A stretch of 64,000 nucleotides of DNA from Myotis daubentonii (lineage: Eukaryota > Chordata > Mammalia > Chiroptera > Vespertilionidae): contig NC_081844.1 of NCBI RefSeq assembly GCF_963259705.1, positions 47,105,501-47,169,500 on the forward strand, read 5' to 3'. The position numbers and the translations under genes are program-made. Below the pieces are notes generated by a model that was given only the letters and a program-made list of their open reading frames with translations, had not been told where the DNA came from and searched no databases. Position 1 is the stretch's first letter, and every line of letters begins with the position of its first letter. Below are positions 47,945-56,858 of this stretch, in pieces.

Positions 47945-48120
47945 TCTATAATAATAAAAGCTTAATATGCTAATTAGACCAGATATTCTTCCAGATGACC
48001 TTGTGGACAAAGCCAGGGCTGCAAGAGAAGCCCAGGTCCCAGGTGCCAGAGAAAAGATGGTGTCGGCAGCCAGGGGGAGGAAGGTCTACTCTTGAACAAA
48101 TTCATGCATCGGGCCTCTAG
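47945..48120 (+). mobile_element. Short non-autonomous Helitron, 176 bp
   Basis: Begins TCTATAATAATAAAAGC after A and ends TCATGCATCGGGCCTCTAG before T. It lacks any coding sequence. The 3' stem is degenerate. Confidence 0.85.
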
Positions 48121-48424
48121 TTTTATATAAAGTGGAAGAACTATAAAGACTCAATAAAATATAATTTGCTCAGTAAGGTAGTCATATGAAACAGCTATTC
48201 TCCTATTTATTTAATGTATGAATACATCTTTTAAAGTGAAATAGTAACTATGGCAGCTTTGCATCCAGGGATTATGTCATCCAAGATGTTTTTCTAGTGT
48301 GTGAAAGGGGAGAAGCTTAGCACTCCCTTTGGCAAGGATGGAAGAGTCCCTCAGGCTTACACAACACATATATGGTTAAGGCATTACCACAAATTTCGTG
48401 GCATCTAGCTATTTTCTTTTTTAA

Positions 48425-48570
48425 TTTAGGATGATGGAAAAGTTCTGTAAACGGACAGTAGTGATGGTTGCACAACAATGTGAATATACTTAATGCCATT
48501 AAAGTATGCACTCAAGATGTGTTAAAATTTTGTTATTTACATTTTGCCACAATAAAAATTAATTTCAATT
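48425..48570 (+). mobile_element. L1 3' end (plus)
   Basis: GTGATGGTTGCACAACAATG, then TAATGCCATTAAAGTATGC, then TTGCCACAATAAAAATT matches a common L1 3' UTR. Confidence 0.7.
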
Positions 48571-49531
48571 ACAATATATTTTTGTATTCCATCCCATATC
48601 CTAATGGTGCCACACATTGTGATCCTTTGGATAAACTTATTGGGGAAAGTTTTAGTTGTTCTTTATAATTTCTGATGCCTTATAAAGCAGTTATGGGCCC
48701 TGAGGTGTGGCTATCCCAATATATTGGAAGAGGGCTAAAGGTCTGCATGAGAAAGATCAAAGAACTATAGAGGTTTCTGGAAATCCAGGCCCAGACAAGG
48801 CTGCAGCCAGGGAGTCTGGAAGCTACTGGGAGGTAGAAAAAGATGAATTCCCATTAGCACGCAAGCCACAGCGATTTTGTAAGTGTCAGCCTAGTAAAGA
48901 TAATCTGCCTTGAAATATAAACTCTCTTTTCTCTCTCTCCCATTTAAAATTGTCAAACACTGAAATATGTAGGTTAGCACAAGACAAAAACAGCGTCTGG
49001 GCAATGGTTACCTGGCTACATGCCTACAGAATGTTTACTTGCTGCACTATGAACTATTTCCTATATAACTCTGGGGGCAACTTTGCCAGAGTTGCTCAAT
49101 ATCATTTTTTCTACTTATTAGTGCTGTAATAATATGGCTAATAATTTTTCTTAATGACATAGCTTCATGACAAATCATCATGTAGAGAAAAAAAATGTTT
49201 TTCCACTTCTTTAGATTTTGACTTTGTAAGGGAAGAGGGAAGAAAAATGTTCCTCTATGCCCTTACATTCTGTAACTAAGGCTCACAAACTGAACTAACA
49301 AAGGCAAATTAACAGGTGGAAAGTTTATAAATTTTATGGATATGAATATTTAAAATATCATATACACAGATTCCTCAGAAAAGAAATGAGAACTCAAAAG
49401 AGGCAGTTAGGCTTGAGGGCTTATATAACACTTTAGCAAAGGGTAACAAGTTGTGAAGTGACTAGACAAAGGAAAGAGAGGTTTGGGCTTCTTGCGGGAA
49501 GGTAAACATATAGGAAACTAATGGAATAAAA
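48571..49531. other. Intron, unnamed old repeat at its end
   Basis: From about 49215 the sequence resembles 45650-46200. It is split by the SINE at 49544 and continues to about 50035. Confidence 0.4.
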
Positions 49532-49543
49532 ATGTTATTTAAG

Positions 49544-49753
49544 GCCTGGCTGGCATGGCTCAATGGTTGAGCGTTGACCTATGAACCAAGAGGTCAAGAT
49601 TCGATTCCAGGTCAGGGCATAGGCCCGGTTTTGGGCTCAATCCTCAGTGTGGGTGTGCCAGAGGCAGCCAATCAGTGCTTTCCTCTTATCATTGATGTTT
49701 CCATCTCTCTCTCCCTCTCCCTTCCTCTCTGAAATCAATAAAAATATTTTTAA
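49544..49753 (+). mobile_element. Ves SINE
   Basis: GCCTGGCTGGCATGGCTCAA through TGAAATCAATAAAAATAT. Perfect 12-bp target duplication ATGTTATTTAAG at 49532-49543 and 49754-49765. Confidence 0.96.
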
Positions 49754-50115
49754 ATGTTATTTAAGTAAAGTTGGTTTGTTCGGATGCATCCCAACGTCAG
49801 CTTTCCATCCCCAGTGATAAGGGTTGCTCTCCTGGTGTGGGAGAGAAGAGGGAAACACCTTCACAAAGGGAATGTACGCTCTACTCTTAGATGAGGGAAG
49901 GCAGGGAGCTCTCCCAATGTCTGCCTTTTCTCAATTGCTCTCAGTTCAAAATAATCTTTATGCCACAGTGGCATATTTTAGGGTGGCATATTCTCATTCC
50001 CTTCAACTTCTCCAAAATGTTCCTATTAACATCACTTACTAGCCCCTTACTCCACCACTTCTCTTACTGAATAGTTGAGTCTTAAAGCCATTTGGCAAAT
50101 AAGAAAAAGGCATTC

Positions 50116-50365
50116 AGCCCCAGCTGGTTTGGCTCAGTGGATAGAGAATCAGCCTGTGGACTAAAGGGTCCCAGGTTTGATTCCAGTCAAGGGCATGTGC
50201 CGAGGTTACAGGCTTGATCCTCAGTAGGAGGTGTGTAGAAGGCAGAGGATCAATGATTCTCATCATTGATGTTTCCATCTCTCTCTCTCCCTCTCTCTTT
50301 CTGAAATCTGTATATATCTATATCTATATCTATATCTATATCTATATCTATATCTATATCTATAG
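50116..50365 (+). mobile_element. Ves SINE with expanded (CTATAT)n tail
   Basis: Ves body to TCTTTCTGAAATCTG. The normal A/T tail is replaced by about nine hexamer units of CTATAT (50311-50364). Approximate target duplication AAGGCATTCA / AAGGTATTCA. Confidence 0.93.
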
Positions 50366-50931
50366 ATATTTATTTAAAGGTATTCATCTGTGCTGGGATG
50401 AGGAATTTTGGAGCCCCACTGAGGTGAGGAGGATGTCCACAGAGAGAACCTGGCACAGTGTATCAGATCCCAAACAGGGCAAGGAGAGTGCTCACATTGG
50501 AAAGATGCCCAGTGTAGGGAGTCAGAGCTGAATGGGGTTGAGGAGGCATCCATGCAGAAGTGGATTTGTCAAGGTAATAACTATAAGAATTTTAGAAAGC
50601 TGGTTTCTCATTGTTAGAGAAGGGAGTTACCAATATTGCAAAGAGAGAAAACTAGACTGAACTTTATAGTGTTGGCTAGGAGTTGTATTTGAAATCATAG
50701 TTTTTTATCTAGAGGTCTACAGAGAGAGAAAAACAGAAGTAAATGTGTGTATGTATGAATTACTATGCATTTATTTCTATTCTGTCCACTGAGATGGCCT
50801 GGTAGCAGGGATACCCCCATATCAATGAATATACCTAGATGTCTAGTTAAAACCTCTTCAAACAATAAATGTGGCTGAAGGATGCAATTCATCAAAGAAT
50901 TTTTCTGATAATTTATATCTTTATATCTTAA
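50366..50931. other. Intron, nothing recognised
   Basis: No family or exon seen. Confidence 0.45.
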
Positions 50932-52026
50932 TCCTATCTAATAAAAGAGAAAAATGGTAATTGGCGTACGACGATACCCTTTTCATTGGCTAATCAGGGC
51001 TATATGCAAATTAACTGCCAACTATGATTGGCAGTTAACTGCCAACTATGATTGGCAGTTAACTGCCAACTATGATTGGCAGTTAACTGCCAACAAGATG
51101 GCGGCTAATTTGCATATGTAGGCACAATGCAGGGAGGCGAAAGGGAAAGCAGGAAGAAGCCCCCTGCCACTGACAGTGATCAGAAACCCAGGGGGGAGCT
51201 AAGAGCTGGGGGGCAGGGCAAAGGCGGCCCTGGGGCCGCCTTTGCCCTGCCCCCCAGCCATGATCAGAGAATCTGGCGCCTTTGCCGCCCTGGCCAGTGA
51301 TAGCAGGAAGTAGGGGTGGAGCCAGCGATGGGAGCTGGGCACGGTCGAAGCTGGCAGTCCCAGGAGCTAGGGGTCCCTTGCCTGGGCCTAAAGCGGAACC
51401 CATGATCGCGGGGCCGCTGCAGCTGTGGGTCCCCGCTGCCCGGGCCGAACGCCTCAGCCAGAGGCATCCTGCAGGGGCAGGGGCGGAGCCTGCAACCGCG
51501 GGGAGCTGGGGGTCCCCTGCCCAGGCCTGACACCTCTGCCAGAGGCCTCAGGCCTGGTCAAGGGGCCGATCCGGTGATTGGTGATCGGAGGGTGATGAGG
51601 GTCAACTCCTCTGGCCGAGGCATCAGGCCTGGGTGGGGGGCGGAGCCAGGGATTGGGGGGATATGATGGTCCCTTTGCCCAGGCCTGAAGCCTGGGTCAG
51701 AGGCGTCAGGCTTGGGCGGGGGGTGGAGCAAGCGATCAGAGGGAGATGGGGGTCCCCTGCCCAGGCATGATTCCTGGGCCAGAGGCCTCAGGCCTGGGCG
51801 GGGGCCAGAGCCAGTGATCAAGGGGAGATGGGGGTCCCCTGTCCAAGCCTGACGCCTCTGGTGGAGGCGTCAGGCCTGGGCAAGGGGCCGATCCTGCGAT
51901 TGGAGGGTGATGGGGGTCAACGCCTGAGGGCTCCCAGTATGTGAGAGGGGGTAGGCTGGGCTGAGGGACACCCCCCCACACACACACACACACCCAGTGC
52001 ACGAATTTCGTGCACCAGGCCCCTAG
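50932..52026 (+). mobile_element. Non-autonomous Helitron, 1095 bp
   Basis: Starts TCCTATCTAATAAAAGAG after A and ends GTGCACGAATTTCGTGCAC, CAGGCCC, CTAG before T. Inside are three 18-bp palindromes near the 5' end, a GC-rich centre shared with 21691-22330, and a 3' half made of imperfect GC-rich repeats (CTGGGCAAGGGGCCGATCC). No Rep/helicase. Confidence 0.94.
51028..51093. repeat. Three 18-bp palindromes at 24-bp spacing
   Basis: TTGGCAGTTAACTGCCAA is perfect at 51028-51045, 51052-51069 and 51076-51093, joined by CTATGA. Confidence 0.97.
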
Positions 52027-52271
52027 TACATTTATAATTATAAATACAAAAAAACATATATTGTTTTTTGTGATTAATCACTATGCTTTAATTATGTTCA
52101 ATTTGTAACAATGAAAATACATCTTGCATATCAGACATTTACATTACTATTCATAACAGTAGCAAAATTACAGTTATGAAGTAGCAACGAAAATAATTTT
52201 ATGGTTGCGGGTCACCACGACATGAGGAACTGTATTAAAGGGTCGCAGCATTAGGAAGGTTGAGAACCACT
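52027..52271 (-). mobile_element. Partial SPIN-like element abutting the Helitron
   Basis: One terminus is intact (AAGGTTGAGAACCACTG at 52255-52271). The interior (TTTTGTGATTAATCACTATG, TTCAATTTGTAACAATG) matches the longer SPIN form. The other terminus is absent: the element begins exactly at the T after the Helitron CTAG, and nothing SPIN-like lies left of the Helitron. Confidence 0.88.
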
Positions 52272-52861
52272 GATCTAAAACAATGTTCAGCTTTTAGAAG
52301 AATCTGTGTGCACGGCAAACTGCAACCTTGTCCAGATAGAAAAAGAGACAATGGCTTTAAAATTAATTAAAATATACAGATCAAATCAGATATCACAAAT
52401 AATACTTTTTTTTTTTTTTTGCACAGTGTGACTGCATTCTTGGCACAAAATGAAATAAAAGTCCCAAACATAAATGCTCAACCACATTGACCTGGAAATC
52501 AATGCTGCTGCTGCACATTTCTCTGTATTAGATAGAAAGCACAAGTGCTGTCTACTTCCTCTATAGCAGGCCTGGTATCTGTTGTTACAGGACATAACTA
52601 CACCCTGTACTGACAAGAGAAGCCACAGTGTGTCTCAGGAGCGAAGTGGGGATCTGGGCCAAGCAGTGTCTTGGTGCTGCCAAATACTTATGTACCAGTT
52701 CAAATCACTTTTCACTTACTCATTTCATTACCTTAAAAAGAGATCGTAGTAGTATAATTCTGCAGCAAGTGCCTCAAATATAACTCCTGAGAATTTCCTG
52801 AGAAAAGTACAAGTTCTCCTGGAACCATTATAGGCAGTTAGACAGACACGAGCAGAGCAAG
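52272..52861 (-). other. Possible retrocopy of an mRNA 3' end between two Helitron ends
   Basis: A T run at 52406-52420 (an A tail on minus) is followed by about 440 bp of non-repetitive sequence. This is the look of a minus-strand processed 3' UTR copy. I do not recognise the source gene, and no clear target duplication was found. Confidence 0.4.
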
Positions 52862-53073
52862 GACAAGGGGCCGATCCTGCGATTAGAGGGTGATGGGGGT
52901 CTACGCCTCTGGCCGAGGCATCAGGCCTGGGCAAGGGGCCGATCCTGCTATTGGAGGGTGATTGGGGTCAACGCCTGAGGGCTCCCAGTATGTGAGAGGG
53001 GGCAGACTGGGCTGAGGGACACTCCCCTCCCCACACACACCCAGTGCACGAATTTCGTGCACCGGGCCCCTAG
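52862..53073 (+). mobile_element. Helitron 3' end, 5'-truncated
   Basis: CAAGGGGCCGATCCTGCG (an internal segment found twice) through GTGCACGAATTTCGTGCAC, CGGGCCC, CTAG. Nearly identical to the end of the 50932-52026 element. Confidence 0.9.
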
Positions 53074-53193
53074 TAAATATATAAAAACCCAGTCCCAATG
53101 CAGGTCAATTTATTTACATGTATATACATTGAGGTTTCTGAAATGTATGATGTTCTACCAGTGATGTCCTGTGATATAAAAATCCTTTGTTTT

Positions 53194-53411
53194 GCCCTGA
53201 CCGGTTTGGCTCAGTGGATAGAGCGTCAGCCTGCAGACTGAACAGTCCCAGGGTCGATTCCGATCAAGGGCATGTACCTTGGTTGCAGACAGATCCCCCG
53301 TAGCAGGTGTGCTGGGGGCAGCTGATCGATGTTTCTCTCTCATCAATGTTTCTAACTCTCTATCCCTCTCCCTTCCTCTCTGTAAAAAATCAATAAAATA
53401 TATTTTAAAAA
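53194..53411 (+). mobile_element. Ves SINE
   Basis: GCCCTGACCGGTTTGGCTCAG through CTGTAAAAAATCAATAAAAT. Approximate target duplication AATCCTTTGTTTT / AATCTTTTGTTTT. Confidence 0.95.
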
Positions 53412-53850
53412 ATCTTTTGTTTTGACTTTGCTTTGGTCAATTTGATGAAAAAATATTGATAAATAATTTTAAAATAATTTCACATGTGAGAAAACTGTTT
53501 ACCACACAGCTCACTATTATACAGATTTCTCTATTTCCTTTATCAAATTACGTGCTCTAACATGACATAAATTGCTTTTCAATAAGAATGTTATTTGCTC
53601 TTTTATTAAAATCTCCCACTGTACCTTATCAAGGAAATAGTCACTTTTATTCTTCTCATGAGTTAATGATAGACCACAAATAGATTTTTACATAATAAGC
53701 TTTATTGACTGTTCAAACTATTCTGCTTTTATTTCTTTATGATTGACAATTATTCTAGAATATGACAAAGATTTACAAACTTGGTAAGGATAATAAGCAA
53801 CAGAATTATACTGGAGTCTACAATAACCTTTGCGATTATATAAATCTTTT
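53412..53850. other. AT-rich intron, nothing recognised
   Basis: Insertion flank of the full-length L1. Confidence 0.45.
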
Positions 53851-53864
53851 AAAATGGCATAGTT

Positions 53865-55852
53865 GGACGGAAGATGGCGGCGATATAGGCAGACGCATCC
53901 CAGGTCATGTCCCGGAGCAAATGGAGTGAGCAGCTGAAACTAATAACACTCACCCCGAATTGGCAAAATTGCTCAGCTGGTGAGACGGTTTGCAGCTGGG
54001 AAGAGCAGAACTCCCCTGGAATGGTAAAAAAAAAAAAAAAAAAAAAAAAACAGGGATTTGGGCAGGAAATTTTGCCAGACCTCTGAGCCCAGAGAGTCGG
54101 AGGGAGACCTCGTGGCAGACAGCCGCGTCCCTTGGGACAGGCACAGCCCCTGACGGGGGAAAGGAGAACAGCGGGATTCCTGGCGCCTCTGGGGGAATTG
54201 AGAGCTGGGTTCTGTGACCGCGGAGGACTGAGCCTAAAGGGGGCAGCCTGAAGAGCTGACCAAACCATGCAGTCCCGGTAAGAGAAGAAGCTTACAGAAA
54301 CCAAGCCTTCCCCGTTTCCGCGGCTGGCGTTTGTTTGTTTGTTTGTTTTCACTGAATCCTGTTCATGGGACATTTCGGCTACAGACACTCACCTGTGCTG
54401 AAGAGAGGGAGAGTGTGCGGAGGAGTGGAATCTGGGGAGAGACTGAGGAGAGAAGGGGGGCCGGGAGAGGTGGCAGTGAATTGAGTGCTGAGACACCCCT
54501 GAGCCCAGGACTGGGGCAGCCATTCTCTCCTGAGAGTGAGACTCCCCCCCCCCCCATCCCCCAGGCAAGGAGCACAGCCACACCCAGATTCCACCCTGAA
54601 CGAGATCAAGGATTAAAATAACCTGATCAGTCCCTGGGAGTTAACAGGGTCTGGCCTATAGAGGGATTTTCAATCCCAGCAACAACACAGCGCCGGTAAC
54701 TAACTATTACGCAGCCAGCTCTGGGCAGTGAACTTCCACTGGACAGGGAGGCCCTATAGCCTCAGAGGCCAACCCCAGAATACTGCCACCCAGAGGCTGA
54801 CCCACAAACTGACTCTTTGCTAAACACAAAATAAGGCAGTCTGGGAAACAAATACAGCCTGCTTTAAAATAAGGACTGTGGTTTACAACACAGAGGAACA
54901 GTGTATTGCAGGGAAACTCAACACTCTCCTGAATACCTGGCAGGTCTAAGGCGAGCCACACTGAAGAATAGAAGAACCGAAGGACCTTCACTACTGCAAT
55001 TTTTTTTTTCTTTTTTCACCTTTTAACTAAGAAACCATTTTTTTTCTTTTTTTTCTTTCTTCTTTTTCCATCACCTGATTTTACCCTTTTAATTACTACC
55101 TTCTTATTTTTAACCAGTATTATTACTGCTACCATTTTACCATTTTTTAAAGTGCCATTTTATTTTCTCTTTATTTTATTTTGGGATTAGTGTTCTCCAT
55201 TCCATTTTCATCGTTATATTATTGGTTGTTTCTAGTTTGCATTCATCTCCAGGGAGCTGTTGCTGGAATTTGTTGGGATTAGTGGCGGTTCTATAGGAGT
55301 ATTCTCCTCATATAAAAAGTCTCTTCCCCTCTTCCACTTCATTCTCTCTTTTTGCTCTTTTTTTTTCTTTTCTTTTCTCGCTTTTATTTTCCCCCCTCCT
55401 TTTTCCCAATTTCATTTTTGCACTCCTTTTTTTGGTCCCTACTTTTCTTTTCTTTTTTCTCTTTTATCTTTTTCTCTTCCTTCTTCCTTATCCCCTAATT
55501 CTCTTTATTCGGGTGGTCACCTTTATTTGGGGTTATTAATATCATGAATATATTTGTGTATAGTGCCTGGTACGTGGTGCCTTGTTGTGTTGTATTTTGT
55601 GTCTTTAAATCAACGCACCAGATCCAAGCAACAGCAACCTCCTGAGCACCACACCCTCTGCTGAGGAACAGCAGCTGTACGTGAAACCTCACCCCACCAG
55701 CCAGAAGAGCCACCACAGCTGTGAACAGCACCCACCAGAGGAGCTGCTGCCAACTGAAGAGCAGCTGCTACCACAACCGCCCGAAGAGCAACCACAGACC
55801 AAGGAGTCACTGCCACCAAGGGAGCAACGACTGAACGACTCAATGTCTAGAT
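53865..55852 (+). promoter_or_regulatory. L1 5' UTR / internal promoter
   Basis: This is about 2 kb upstream of ORF1. The first bases contain AAGATGGCGG, a match to the YY1-type site found at the start of many mammalian L1 promoters. An A run of about 24 lies at 54027-54050. The first 1.1 kb is GC-rich. From about 55000 to 55540 it becomes very T-rich on the plus strand. There are many short frames but no confident gene. Confidence 0.8.
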
Positions 55853-56803
55853 ATGTCAGTGAGATCAAACATGGGTAGACAAAGAAACCCCCAAAGGAAA
55901 GAGAAGGAGGACTCTCCAGAAAAGCAGCTAAATAATACAGAGGCATGCAACATGACAGAAAAAGAATTCAGAATAAGGGTCCTAGAGTGCATAAACCGGA
56001 TGGAGGAAAAAATCGACAACCTCTGCAAGAAGCAAGAAGAAACAGATGAAAAAATCAATAACATATGGAAGAAGCTAGAAGAAACAGATGAAAAAATCAA
56101 CAACTTAAGTAAGACCCAAGAAGAAATGAAGAGTGATATAGCTGCAATGAAAAACACCATTGAAAGTATCAACAGTAGACTAGGAGAAGCAGAGGACCGA
56201 ATTAGTGAATTAGAAGACAAGGAAGCAAAACACACCCAAAATGTACTGCAATTAGAGAAAAAAATTAAAAGACAGGAGGAGAGCCCAAGGGAGCTTTGGG
56301 ACAACATGAAACGAAACAACATACAAATAATAGGGGTACCAGAACAACAGAAAGATGAACAAGGATTAGAAAACCTATTCGAAGAAATAATATCAGAAAA
56401 CTTCCCTGAGGTGGGGAAGAAAAAAGTCACACAAGCCCAGAGAGTCCCATACAAGGTGAACCCAAAAAGACCCACACCAAGACACATCATAATTACCATG
56501 GCAAATGTTCAGGACAAAGAGAAAATCTTACAGGCCGCAAGAGAGAGACGGAAAGTCACATACAAGGGATCTCCCATTAGATTATCAAATGATTTCTCAA
56601 CAGAAACACATCAGGCCAGAAAAGAATGGACAGAAATTTACAAAGTGATGCAAAGCAAAGGACTGAATCCAAGAATACTCTATCCAGCAAGGCTATCATT
56701 CAAACTTGAAGGGGAAATAAGAAGCTTCACAGACAAAAAAAGGCTAAGGGAGTTTATCACCACCAAGCCAGCAATGCAAGGAATGCTAAAGGGACTGGTA
56801 TAA
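55853..56803 (+). CDS. L1 ORF1 protein (RNA-binding chaperone)
   Basis: This frame is 316 codons from the first ATG, or 310 from the more typical start MGRQRNP at 55871. L1 ORF1p forms trimers that coat L1 RNA in the cytoplasm. Residues about 45-150 are a heptad-rich coiled coil. This is followed by the RRM-like domain starting near NIQIIGVPE (about residue 155) and a basic C-terminal domain with ARKEW and RILYPARLSF. There is no internal stop. The coiled coil contains a 42-bp in-frame tandem repeat (56027-56110). ORF2 follows 55 bp downstream. Confidence 0.93.
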   Translation: MSVRSNMGRQRNPQRKEKEDSPEKQLNNTEACNMTEKEFRIRVLECINRMEEKIDNLCKKQEETDEKINNIWKKLEETDEKINNLSKTQEEMKSDIAAMKNTIESINSRLGEAEDRISELEDKEAKHTQNVLQLEKKIKRQEESPRELWDNMKRNNIQIIGVPEQQKDEQGLENLFEEIISENFPEVGKKKVTQAQRVPYKVNPKRPTPRHIIITMANVQDKEKILQAARERRKVTYKGSPIRLSNDFSTETHQARKEWTEIYKVMQSKGLNPRILYPARLSFKLEGEIRSFTDKKRLREFITTKPAMQGMLKGLV

Positions 56804-56858
56804 AAAGAAGAAATAAAAAGCTCAGAAAGAAAACAGCCACACACACAAAAAAAAATAA

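Noticed and set aside
53849..54388. 179-codon minus-strand frame at the L1 5' end
   Set aside because: It runs through the poly(A) run as poly-Phe and has no domain; a by-product of the GC-rich L1 5' UTR. An antisense L1 frame is possible but not supported here.
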